From: Chloroflexota bacterium
GTDB taxonomy: Bacteria; Chloroflexota; Dehalococcoidia; UBA2247; RBG-13-53-26
Length of the DNA: 50,777 nucleotides
Reading direction: 5' to 3'
Assembly (NCBI GenBank): GCA_003551705.1
Contig: PUNJ01000065.1
Location: 1-50,777 of the forward strand
Every line of letters starts with the position of its first letter. Position 1 is the stretch's first letter. The translations under genes were made by a program, and so were the position numbers. Below, one piece after another: positions 1-7,767 of this stretch. A model generated the notes under the pieces. That model saw nothing but the letters and a program-made list of their open reading frames with translations. It searched no databases and was not told the origin of the DNA.

Positions 1-71
1 AAGGCAGGAGAGAGAGGCGAAAACACTTTATAGAACAACCGGACATCATTGTCAACACTGCCCTACGGGAC

Positions 72-1031
72 TTACCGGCCGGAGTCCTCCGCCCGGGTGG
101 AGTACCATTTAATGGTCTCTTCAAGACCAGCCTCGAAGCTTATCCGGGGACTCCAACCCAACTCCTGCCTAAGCTTGGAACCGCTCACGGCATAACGCCT
201 GTCATGCCCCGGACGGTCCTTGACCGAGGTCAGCAGCGTTTCAGGCTTGCCCAATATTCCCAGTATGCTCCGGGCCAGGTCGATATTCGCCCGCTCATTG
301 TCGGCACCAATATTATACACGTCGCCAACCCGGCCGCGGTGCATTATGATGTCTATGGCTTCGCAATGGTCCCGGACGTGTATCCAATCGCGTACGTAAA
401 GTCCATCACCATAGATAGGCACTTGTCTGTCCCGCATGGCATTCAGGATAACCGTCGGCAGGAACTTCTCCGGATGCTGCCGGGGACCGTAGTTGTTCGA
501 GCACCGGGAGATCACTACCGGCAGATCATACGTCTTATAATAGGCACGTACCATCAGATCGGCCGCGGTCTTGCTGGCCGAATAAGGCGAGTTCGGCTGA
601 AGCGGGGATTCCTCCGTGAAGGCATGTGGCGAGTCCAGATCCAGAGCGCCGTACACTTCATCGGTGGAGATCTGATAGAAGAGCTTGACCTTATGCCTTA
701 AAGCCGCATCCAATAGCACCTGAGTACCAGCCACGTTGGTCTGGATGAATACCTGAGGCTCGGTGATGCTGCGGTCGACGTGAGATTCAGCGGCGAAGTT
801 GACCACAATGTCCACATCCCGCATCAACTCGTCCACCAGACAGCCATCCTCGATCCTGCCCTGTACAAAGCTGTGTCCAGGGTTGTCCATGGCACTACCA
901 AGATTTTCCCGGCTTCCAGCATAGGTCAAGGCATCCAGATTGACCAGATGGTAGTCTGGATACGTCTCCAGCAAGTAGTGTACGAAGTTTGAACCGATGA
1001 AACCGGCTCCACCAGTGATGAGCAGTCTCAT
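72..1031 (-). CDS. rfbB: dTDP-glucose 4,6-dehydratase
   Basis: Converts dTDP-glucose to dTDP-4-keto-6-deoxyglucose, the second step of dTDP-L-rhamnose synthesis, in the cytoplasm. The 319-residue product has the N-terminal Rossmann motif GGAGFIGS (residues 7-14) that binds NAD, and the extended-SDR catalytic motif YSASK near residue 150. A Thr-Asp-Glu triplet (STDEVYG) matches the dehydratase active site. Its ATG overlaps the rfbD stop in an ATGA junction, so it is the last visible gene of a minus-strand rfbACDB operon. Length is slightly shorter than the usual ~330-360 residues. Family assignment is firm; rhamnose as end product follows from the neighbouring rfbA, rfbC and rfbD. Confidence 0.95.
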   Translation of the reverse strand: MRLLITGGAGFIGSNFVHYLLETYPDYHLVNLDALTYAGSRENLGSAMDNPGHSFVQGRIEDGCLVDELMRDVDIVVNFAAESHVDRSITEPQVFIQTNVAGTQVLLDAALRHKVKLFYQISTDEVYGALDLDSPHAFTEESPLQPNSPYSASKTAADLMVRAYYKTYDLPVVISRCSNNYGPRQHPEKFLPTVILNAMRDRQVPIYGDGLYVRDWIHVRDHCEAIDIIMHRGRVGDVYNIGADNERANIDLARSILGILGKPETLLTSVKDRPGHDRRYAVSGSKLRQELGWSPRISFEAGLEETIKWYSTRAEDSGR

Positions 1032-1885
1032 TTTGACCCCATCTCCTTCCGCAGCCGCAAATATTCCGCCAGCGCCTCCTTCCAGGGTGGCATGGCCCGT
1101 CCCAACACTTCATTCAACGGGAAGGGATCAAGCACGCTGTTTGCCGGCCGCCGCGCTGGAGTAGGATACTGGTCCGTGGTAATGGGCATTACTTCCATTT
1201 CCATGCCCGCCGTGCGGAATATCTCCACAGCAAAATCGTACCAGGTTGTAGCACCGGAATTGGTCCCATTATAAACACCATAACAGCCCGACTCAATGAG
1301 CTCCGCCACCGCCCCGGCCAGGCTATGGGTCCAGGTCGGGCATCCCCTCTGGTCGCTCACCACCGATACCTGCTTCTGCTTCCGGCCCAATCCAAGCATG
1401 GTCTCTACGAAGTTCCTGCCCTGCAGGCCAAAAAGCCAGCTCGTCCTGATCAGGTAGAACTTGCGCAACAACCAGAGCACGTATTTTTCTCCAAGAAGCT
1501 TTGACCTACCGTAGGCGTTTATGGGGCAGGTCGAATCGAATACCGAATAAGCGCCCACCTTCTGTCCGTCAAAAATGTAGTCGGTACTGAAGTGCACAAG
1601 CGGAATACCGGCCGCCTGGCAGGCAAGACAAAGGTTCTGCACACCCAGTCCATTGACAAGGCAGGCTTTGTGCTCTTCTCTCTCTGCCCCGTCCACGTTG
1701 GTGTAGGCGGCACAATTGACTATTACGTCCGGACGAATGCTGTCAAGAGAGGTCTTTAACGTAGACAGGCTCAATATATCCAGAGCACTCTCAGCCGGCG
1801 CAATCACCTCATGATCTTTCTGTTCGAGACAGGGGACCATGTCCCTTGCCAGCATCCCTTCCGACCCGGCGACGAGTACTCTCAT
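1028..1885 (-). CDS. rfbD: dTDP-4-dehydrorhamnose reductase
   Basis: NAD(P)H-dependent reductase for the last step of dTDP-L-rhamnose synthesis. The 285-residue protein begins MRVLVAGSEGMLARD, a Rossmann nucleotide-binding turn. It carries the RmlD-typical VNCAAYTNVDGAE segment, the STDYIFDG motif and a catalytic YGRSK. I chose the ATG at 1885, which overlaps the rfbC stop by four bases (ATGA). An in-frame ATG six codons upstream is possible but would add non-homologous residues. The same kind of overlap links its 3' end to rfbB, so translational coupling along the operon is likely. The reaction is assigned from family motifs and operon context. Confidence 0.93.
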   Translation of the reverse strand: MRVLVAGSEGMLARDMVPCLEQKDHEVIAPAESALDILSLSTLKTSLDSIRPDVIVNCAAYTNVDGAEREEHKACLVNGLGVQNLCLACQAAGIPLVHFSTDYIFDGQKVGAYSVFDSTCPINAYGRSKLLGEKYVLWLLRKFYLIRTSWLFGLQGRNFVETMLGLGRKQKQVSVVSDQRGCPTWTHSLAGAVAELIESGCYGVYNGTNSGATTWYDFAVEIFRTAGMEMEVMPITTDQYPTPARRPANSVLDPFPLNEVLGRAMPPWKEALAEYLRLRKEMGSK

Positions 1886-2343
1886 CCCATCTTCACTGCC
1901 CAACTGTACGGTATGGCCGGATCGTCGTGCGGCACCCGGTGCTCATCCGGTGTTTCGTACTTGTATACCTCTGTCGGCGTGTTCACTATCAGGGCCACCT
2001 CCGGTCCGATCGCCGTGAAACCATGATAGACCAGCGGTGGAATCCTGACCAGAATAGGATTCTTAGTGCCCATGAAGAACTCGTTAATCATTCCTCTGGT
2101 TGGTGAATCCTCGCGGGAATCATAAAGCACAACCTTTGCCGTGCCGCTGACGCAGACAAAATGGTCCGTCTGGAGCTTGTGGTAATGCCAGGCCTTGACA
2201 ATGCCAGGATAGCAGGCGGTCACATAGACCTGCCCGAATTTCTCGAACTCCTCCCAGTCCGACCGGAACATCTCCATGAGCCAGCCCCGGTCATCAAGCA
2301 ACAGACGGAGCTTTCGTACACTTACTCCAGAGATATGCTCCAT
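1882..2343 (-). CDS. rfbC: dTDP-4-dehydrorhamnose 3,5-epimerase family protein
   Basis: Cupin-fold sugar-nucleotide epimerase expected to epimerise C3 and C5 of dTDP-4-keto-6-deoxyglucose. The 153-residue protein is shorter than classical RmlC (~180). The histidine-rich strand KAWHYHKLQTDHF (H53, H55, K56, H61) aligns with the RmlC active-site region, and the C-terminal VPHDDPAIPY matches the family's D(D)P(x)I segment. It sits between rfbA and rfbD with a four-base overlap to rfbD. Because of the reduced length a related sugar-cupin activity (a 3- or 5-epimerase or an isomerase) is an alternative, but the complete rfbACDB set favours the rhamnose epimerase. Confidence 0.88.
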   Translation of the reverse strand: MEHISGVSVRKLRLLLDDRGWLMEMFRSDWEEFEKFGQVYVTACYPGIVKAWHYHKLQTDHFVCVSGTAKVVLYDSREDSPTRGMINEFFMGTKNPILVRIPPLVYHGFTAIGPEVALIVNTPTEVYKYETPDEHRVPHDDPAIPYSWAVKMG

Positions 2344-2372
2344 GGCCGCCTCCTATCTTGTTCGCAAACTCG

Positions 2373-3440
2373 CTATAGCTCCAGCGTCGAGTCACAGCCT
2401 ACGAAAAGCTTGATCGACTTGAAACGGTCATCCGATTTCCTCAAGTGAACGCCCTTGCCAATAAGACTGTCTTCCAACCGGTCTATCCGGCTGATTACGC
2501 TATGCTCCAGGATCACTGAGTTCTGAACCCAAGAGTCCTCCACGGTGGTCCCCGTACCAACGCTGGTAAAGGGACCGATGAAAGAGTTTCTGATCGAACA
2601 ATTCCGCCCTATGGAAACAGGTCCCCGTATAACGCTGTTCTCGATTCTCGACCCATTACAGACATTTACCCTGCCCAGTAACTGGCTGTCGCCGTCGCAA
2701 TAACCGCATATGTTCCTTTGCAGCAGATCGTCCAAGACCACCCTGTTCGCCTCCAGCAAATCGTCCTTCTTCCCAGTATCGAGCCACCATCCGCTCAGTA
2801 TATGGCTGCGCACTTCCCTGCCGGCATCCAGCAATCCCTGGATAGCATCCGTGATCTCCAGTTCACCCCGCCACGAAGGTTTGATACCGGCAATGGCCTC
2901 ATGTATCCGAGGGGTAAACAGATAGATACCCACCAGGGCCAGATTCGTCTTGGGCTCCTTCGGCTTCTCCACCAGGTGGACCACCTCATGCCTCTCGTTC
3001 AATTCAGCCACTCCAAAAAGGCGAGGGTCCAAGACCTCCTTCAGCAGTATCAATGCTTCAGGCGACTGGATGTCGAAGTGCTTCACGAAATCGCCCACGC
3101 CGCCCTGGATAAGGTTGTCCCCCAGGAACATCAAAAATGGCGAATCGCCGAGGAATTCCCTGGCGGTAACTACAGCATGCGCCAGACCCAAGGGCTGGTC
3201 TTGCAATATATAGGTGACTTCACATGCCCACTGTGAACCATCCCTTACCGCCTCCTGAATATTGGCGCCTGTCTCCGGCGAGATTACGATACCGATATCC
3301 TTGATTCCGGCCTCCGCGATCTGGTCCATAACGTAGAAGAGGATCGGTTTATTAGCCACGGGAAGAAGCTGCTTTGCTATTGTATTGGTTATGGGCTTGA
3401 GCCTGGTCCCTTTGCCACCTGCCAGGATTAGGGCTTTCAA
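2373..3440 (-). CDS. rfbA: glucose-1-phosphate thymidylyltransferase (long form)
   Basis: Joins glucose-1-phosphate and dTTP to give dTDP-glucose, the entry step of the operon. The N-terminal nucleotidyltransferase signature LILAGGKGTRLKPIT (residues 4-18) and the downstream KQLLPVANKP are clear. At 355 residues it is the long type: after about residue 240 the chain continues as hexapeptide-like repeats (for example NSVIRGPVSIGRNCSIRNS) predicting a left-handed beta-helix, as in GlmU-like and archaeal/actinobacterial thymidylyltransferases. It is the first gene of the minus-strand operon, 29 bases before rfbC. Long-form enzymes can have relaxed sugar-1-phosphate specificity, so the rhamnose role rests on its neighbours. 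Confidence 0.92.
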   Translation of the reverse strand: MKALILAGGKGTRLKPITNTIAKQLLPVANKPILFYVMDQIAEAGIKDIGIVISPETGANIQEAVRDGSQWACEVTYILQDQPLGLAHAVVTAREFLGDSPFLMFLGDNLIQGGVGDFVKHFDIQSPEALILLKEVLDPRLFGVAELNERHEVVHLVEKPKEPKTNLALVGIYLFTPRIHEAIAGIKPSWRGELEITDAIQGLLDAGREVRSHILSGWWLDTGKKDDLLEANRVVLDDLLQRNICGYCDGDSQLLGRVNVCNGSRIENSVIRGPVSIGRNCSIRNSFIGPFTSVGTGTTVEDSWVQNSVILEHSVISRIDRLEDSLIGKGVHLRKSDDRFKSIKLFVGCDSTLEL

Positions 3441-4087
3441 TATTGCGCTCCTTCACCAGAAATATTTACCGTTCCTGGACTAGAGGATATACAGAAGGTC
3501 CATTCATTATACCGGCCCCCGACTACGCCACGCCAGTAACCGGGGCAAGTTAGTCCCCTGCCGGGATTGTCCAAGAATATATAACATATTTCCACTACCA
3601 GGTAAATCCCGCACATTCACTGCACACGTTATGCCTGTTGATGCCTTGCCAAGCAAGGTATTGACAAGAGGCAACTTTTGTGTTACTTTCCAGTCGAAAA
3701 GGGCACGTTGAAGCAATGCTCCTGCAAAGGCTCGCCCCCAAGAGACCTGTCGGGGTCATCCTCTTCTCTACCAATTGGTAAGGCAGCGCTTGCTGGGCTT
3801 TGTCTCAAAACGAGCAGGGCCCGAATATCTGACAACCTCTTGTTCATGACAGATGGCAATTTATGGATATTCCGACTCGAGTCAGGAGGTCAATTCAGCT
3901 CGAGAGCGGCATAGACACCAGTTCGAGTATTAGTCCCTGTTCCTGTCCGTCAAGAGTTCACTGCTTGCCAGGGCAGTCGTATATGAACGTCGTACCTAGA
4001 TTTTGCTTTTTGTGGCCGGAATTTGCTTACGATGGGCATGCTGATTGAGCAGGGATAATATGCACGCCAGTAGAGAAGGAGGTAGAT
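3441..4087. other. divergent intergenic region
   Basis: These 647 bases separate the minus-strand rfb operon from the plus-strand flavoprotein block and must hold promoters for both. I see no convincing gene: the short open frames on both strands lack family motifs and ribosome binding sites. A TTGACA at 3661-3666 has only a poor -10 candidate (TACTTT, 17 bases downstream). A strong Shine-Dalgarno (gaaggagg) lies at the right edge just before the GTG at 4088. Around 3745-3810 some words recall a scrambled tRNA but no cloverleaf forms. Confidence 0.7.
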
Positions 4088-5794
4088 GTGAGTAAGAACC
4101 CCAGATATGACGTGATCATCGTCGGCGGTGGCCCTAACGGGCTGGGTATCGCCGCCTACCTGTCAAAATGCGGCCTCAAAGTCTGCCTGTGCGAGGCGCG
4201 GCTCGAAGTAGGAGGAGGCTGCGAGACCATTGAGCCCATTCCAGGCTTCCGTATAGAACCTCATGCATCATACAACTATGCCGGTGCATCGCCGGCCTGG
4301 GAGCAACTCGACCTTGGCAGATTCGGTCTCAGGATGGTGCCCGCCAACGTTTGGGGCACGGCTGCTACCCAGGACTGCAAACGTGTAACCTGTTCCAGTC
4401 GCTGGAATCCCGAAGCCGTACGCGAGGCCGGACGTATGTGGGGGGAGGAGGTTGCCCAGCAGACGGAAGCCATCTACAGCGTTTTGGAAACTCAAGAGTG
4501 TAAGGACTTCCTCAGGTCCATATTCTGGACCCCACCACCTCCCGATGGCTACAGCACCGACCCCGACGACCTGCCGTGGGTCAAGGCCATCAAGAACCTG
4601 CCGCTGATAAACCTTGTCTATGATCACAGCTGGCTGGACATGTCCGTGCTTGATATCACCAATATCATCTGCAGCGAGGAAGCGCAGAAAGTCGGACTCT
4701 CCATTGCTGCCTGGGACAGCGGACCCGAATTCACATCAAAGGGAATGGGGATCGTTGGTCTGGCGGATACCTTCTTGATAATGTATGCGTCCGCCTCTCC
4801 TCTTGGAGGCTTCCATTCCTATGCTCACGCGACCATGCGTTGCGCTCTGGCACATGGCTGTACCATCCTCACCAATTCACCGGTAGAGGAGATTATCGTC
4901 GAGAACGGCGAGGCCAAAGGCGTCCGGCTGGCCGATACATCGCCATCCGCCGATAAGGTCATCTATGCAGACAAGGCCGTGATCAGTAACGCTCACGTTC
5001 AGAAGACCTTTCTTGAAATGGTCCCCTCAAGGCACCTGGACAAGGGCTTCTACCAGAGGGTGAAGGATATAAACCTCAACGGCGGCAGCCTGTTCAAGCT
5101 GGACATGATTGTGAAGGAGTTACCCCGCTTCAAGGACAAGGCAGGCGAGTTCATGGATAAGTACCCGGCATGCTCCAATGTCTTTCCAGTGGACAATATG
5201 GAGGTACTTCTTAACCAGCGCAACGCCGCCAATGTAGAACGCAGGCACGCAAAGAGCAAGGACGAAATGATCCTCCGCTGCGTCCGGCAAAGTGTATATG
5301 ACCCCACCCGCTGTCCGCCTGGTTATCACATACTTTATAACTACATCGTAGTGCCGCCCCCGGAATACCACCGGGATGGTCCGGAAGCTTGTAACAAGGC
5401 CTCGGAGGAGATCGTAGACCTCATGCTGTCGCACTTCCGTGACTACTGCACGAACATGGGCGACGACAACATCGTTGCAAAGTACGTTTGCACGCCCTAC
5501 GACTCTTCTTTCAGAAATGTGGGTTTCGTGGGCGGAAACTGGCAAGGTATCAGGGCTTGCGAGGACCAATGGGGCGTCAACCGTCCGCTACCGGAGCTGG
5601 CCAGATACCGGACTCCAATCGATAAACTTTACCTCTGCAACCAGACTTCCCATCCCGGGGGCCTGGCCTTGATGGCGGTGCCATACTGTCTTATGCACAT
5701 ACTCATAGAAGACCTTGACCTCAAACCCGGCAGCTGGTGGTATCCCTCGCCTTATTACATCTCCGATCGCGAGGTAAAGACCGGTGAGATATAG
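4088..5794 (+). CDS. FAD-dependent oxidoreductase, phytoene desaturase/PYROXD2-like
   Basis: A 568-residue amine-oxidase/CrtI-superfamily flavoprotein. The N terminus carries the FAD dinucleotide-binding motif GGGPNGLGIAAYL (residues 13-25) followed by the E-x(6)-GGG segment typical of phytoene desaturases. The C-terminal FAD closing motif appears as NQTSHPGG...AVPY. The start is a GTG preceded by an ideal gaaggagg. Members of this family desaturate or isomerise hydrophobic, often isoprenoid substrates, but many have unknown function. No phytoene synthase or other carotenoid gene is nearby, so carotenogenesis is unlikely. It is 36 bases upstream of a paralogue, suggesting co-transcription and perhaps a functional pair. 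Substrate unknown. Confidence 0.85.
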   Translation: MSKNPRYDVIIVGGGPNGLGIAAYLSKCGLKVCLCEARLEVGGGCETIEPIPGFRIEPHASYNYAGASPAWEQLDLGRFGLRMVPANVWGTAATQDCKRVTCSSRWNPEAVREAGRMWGEEVAQQTEAIYSVLETQECKDFLRSIFWTPPPPDGYSTDPDDLPWVKAIKNLPLINLVYDHSWLDMSVLDITNIICSEEAQKVGLSIAAWDSGPEFTSKGMGIVGLADTFLIMYASASPLGGFHSYAHATMRCALAHGCTILTNSPVEEIIVENGEAKGVRLADTSPSADKVIYADKAVISNAHVQKTFLEMVPSRHLDKGFYQRVKDINLNGGSLFKLDMIVKELPRFKDKAGEFMDKYPACSNVFPVDNMEVLLNQRNAANVERRHAKSKDEMILRCVRQSVYDPTRCPPGYHILYNYIVVPPPEYHRDGPEACNKASEEIVDLMLSHFRDYCTNMGDDNIVAKYVCTPYDSSFRNVGFVGGNWQGIRACEDQWGVNRPLPELARYRTPIDKLYLCNQTSHPGGLALMAVPYCLMHILIEDLDLKPGSWWYPSPYYISDREVKTGEI

Positions 5795-5830
5795 GGAGAG
5801 GCATAACAGTGGAAAGAAGGAGGCAATGCG

Positions 5831-7513
5831 ATGACGACAACTCGCTTCCCATATAGAAATGACGGCGAATATTCCAAGAGAATTCATCCTGTCATGCCCA
5901 ACCAGTTGGAGTGCGACGTCGCCGTGATAGGCGGCGGTCCCAACGGCCTGATGACTTCAGCCTATCTGGCCAAGGCCGGGCTCAATGTAATCCTGCTGGA
6001 GAGACGCGGCGAGATCGGCGGAGGCCTGGCTACAGAGGAAATCCTCTACCCCAATCATTACGCCAATACGCATGCAATCTACCACATGATGGTCGAATAC
6101 ATGCCCGCTTTCAAAGACTTCAACCTTGGCCAGAGGGGCTTGCTCTGGGTAGGACCGAATGCCCAAACAGGTATGATTTTCAGCGACCGGAGTTCCATCC
6201 TGCTCCACCGCATGGAAGAGGACACCTACGATTCCATAATCAAGTATTCGCAGGAAGACGCCGACAAGTTCATCGGCTGGATCCGGAAACTCCACAAGAT
6301 GATGGACGAGTTGCTTGCACCCGGCACCTATGCCCCTCCACTGCCCGCCGTGGAACTGGCCGTGAAGATGCACCGCACACAGATAGGCCAGGAGTTGATG
6401 GAGATGATGGAACAGACGCCGTACGATATCATCTGCCAGACATTCAAGCACCCCAAAGTCAGAGCTGTCTTCCTCTATATGACGTGCATGTGGGGGCTGG
6501 ATCCCTCAGAGACAGGACTCGCCTTCCTGGTACCCCTGATGATCAGCCGGGGAATGCAGAAATACCAGTGCTATGGAGGCTCACACAAACTGGCGGGCAT
6601 ATTCGGTAAAGAGATTGTCGCCAACGGCGGCACCATCATAGAGAACGGCGAAGTAGTCAAGATACTGGTCGAGAACGGCAAGACAACTGGCGTGGAACTA
6701 TTCGACGGCACCATAATCAAGGCTAAGGCTGTCGCCTCCAGCCTCGACCCCAACACCACCTTCAACAAGCTGGTGGGTGAGCCGAATATCTCGCCAGGCC
6801 TGGCCGAGCGCAGCAAGACCTGGAAAGCGGATAAATGGAGCCTCTACAGTCTCCATATTTTGACGCCCAAGCCCCTGGAATATGATGTTCAGGACGAACT
6901 CCGAATAAATGAGTCCCTTATGAACATCATGGGATTTGAGAACGAAGACGACGTCATGAAGTTCTTCTTGGACGTGCGTGCCGGCAAGCTAAATAACATA
7001 GGCGGTCACGCCACATGCGAGACCTTATACGACCCTACCCTCGTAGACATCAAGGGCAGACATGTCTCCAAGTTCCAATTCCCAGCGCCATACGCCCTGG
7101 ATGGCGATCCCAAGAACTGGGAAAGCAGAAAGAAGGATATTGAGAACAAGGTCCTCGATATGTGGTTCAGCCATCTCAGGGGCATGTCCAAGGACGACAT
7201 CATCAAGCTGACCAGCGAATCACCGGTGGACGTCGAGACCCGCATCCCCTCCATGATCAGGGGAGGCATCAAGCATGGCGACTATAACGCCTTGCAGATG
7301 GGCTACTACAGGCCCGACGAGACCTGTTCCTCCACTCGGACTCCCATTCAGGGGCTCTACGTCTGTGGAGCATCCACATATCCCGGCGGGATGGTGACCG
7401 GCGGTCCCGGTTATATTGCCAGCAACGCCATCGTCGAGGATATGGGCGCCAACAAGTGGTGGCAGGAGCCTGCCTTCATCACCAGATACGTAACCGACTA
7501 CCTAAAGGACTAG
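5831..7513 (+). CDS. FAD-dependent oxidoreductase, phytoene desaturase/PYROXD2-like (paralogue)
   Basis: A 560-residue flavoprotein related to the gene just upstream. The FAD-binding motif GGGPNGLMTSAYL lies at about residues 35-47 after a ~25-residue N-terminal extension, and an E-RRGEIGGGLAT segment follows. The C-terminal FAD contact region reads GLYVCGASTYPGGMVTGGPG. A strong aaggagg at 5817-5823 precedes the ATG. The two copies have diverged widely outside these motifs, so they probably act on different intermediates or form a heteromer rather than being a recent duplication. A long GC-rich hairpin follows the stop codon. Redox substrate unknown; a desaturase or dehydrogenase of a lipid-like compound is the family-based guess. 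Confidence 0.85.
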   Translation: MTTTRFPYRNDGEYSKRIHPVMPNQLECDVAVIGGGPNGLMTSAYLAKAGLNVILLERRGEIGGGLATEEILYPNHYANTHAIYHMMVEYMPAFKDFNLGQRGLLWVGPNAQTGMIFSDRSSILLHRMEEDTYDSIIKYSQEDADKFIGWIRKLHKMMDELLAPGTYAPPLPAVELAVKMHRTQIGQELMEMMEQTPYDIICQTFKHPKVRAVFLYMTCMWGLDPSETGLAFLVPLMISRGMQKYQCYGGSHKLAGIFGKEIVANGGTIIENGEVVKILVENGKTTGVELFDGTIIKAKAVASSLDPNTTFNKLVGEPNISPGLAERSKTWKADKWSLYSLHILTPKPLEYDVQDELRINESLMNIMGFENEDDVMKFFLDVRAGKLNNIGGHATCETLYDPTLVDIKGRHVSKFQFPAPYALDGDPKNWESRKKDIENKVLDMWFSHLRGMSKDDIIKLTSESPVDVETRIPSMIRGGIKHGDYNALQMGYYRPDETCSSTRTPIQGLYVCGASTYPGGMVTGGPGYIASNAIVEDMGANKWWQEPAFITRYVTDYLKD

Positions 7514-7520
7514 TTAACCC

Positions 7521-7550
7521 GGGCAGGTCGGAGACATCTCCGACCTGCCC
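7521..7550. terminator. perfect 14-bp inverted repeat, terminator-like
   Basis: GGGCAGGTCGGAGA and its exact reverse complement are separated by only CA, eight bases after the stop of the second flavoprotein gene. The RNA would form a very stable hairpin. There is no U-tract after it, so it is not a classical intrinsic terminator. A transcript-stabilising hairpin or a factor-assisted terminator fits. A good promoter follows at 7691, consistent with a transcription-unit boundary. Confidence 0.6.
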
Positions 7551-7690
7551 CCATAAGCAGCAGCTTCGATTCCACAAGGAGGCGCGGTTACTTACAGGCA
7601 AAATCCGGCCCCATTGACGTGACCGGGCTGCCGTGCTCGAAATTCGGAATCGAATAGCGTGCCCGAATACCTTTCCATAATGCTTCGAAC

Positions 7691-7718
7691 TTGACATAGT
7701 GTAACGGCAGCTAATAAT
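7691..7718 (+). promoter_or_regulatory. sigma70-type promoter
   Basis: A perfect -35 hexamer TTGACA (7691-7696) is separated by 16 bases from AATAAT (7713-7718), which matches the -10 consensus at five of six positions. The predicted start near 7725 gives a ~43-base leader ending in aggagg before the ATG at 7768. It probably drives the HMGCS-like/thiolase unit. Confidence 0.6.
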
Positions 7719-7767
7719 CTAGCATTGCCGTGCGAGATCTAGCGCAGCTAAAATACAGGAGGTGGCA

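Noticed and set aside
3661-3689. TTGACA with a possible -10 at 3684
   Set aside because: The -10 (TACTTT) matches only three positions and the implied leader would be ~390 bases; not reported as a promoter.
3740-3830. tRNA-like words in the long intergenic region
   Set aside because: Stretches such as ACCAATTGGTA and GGCAGCGCT recall D- and anticodon-arm text, but they are in the wrong order on both strands and no acceptor, T-arm and anticodon arm fold together. At best a tRNA fossil.
3507-4048. short open frames on both strands upstream of the first flavoprotein
   Set aside because: No recognisable motifs, no Shine-Dalgarno and atypical composition. Treated as noncoding.
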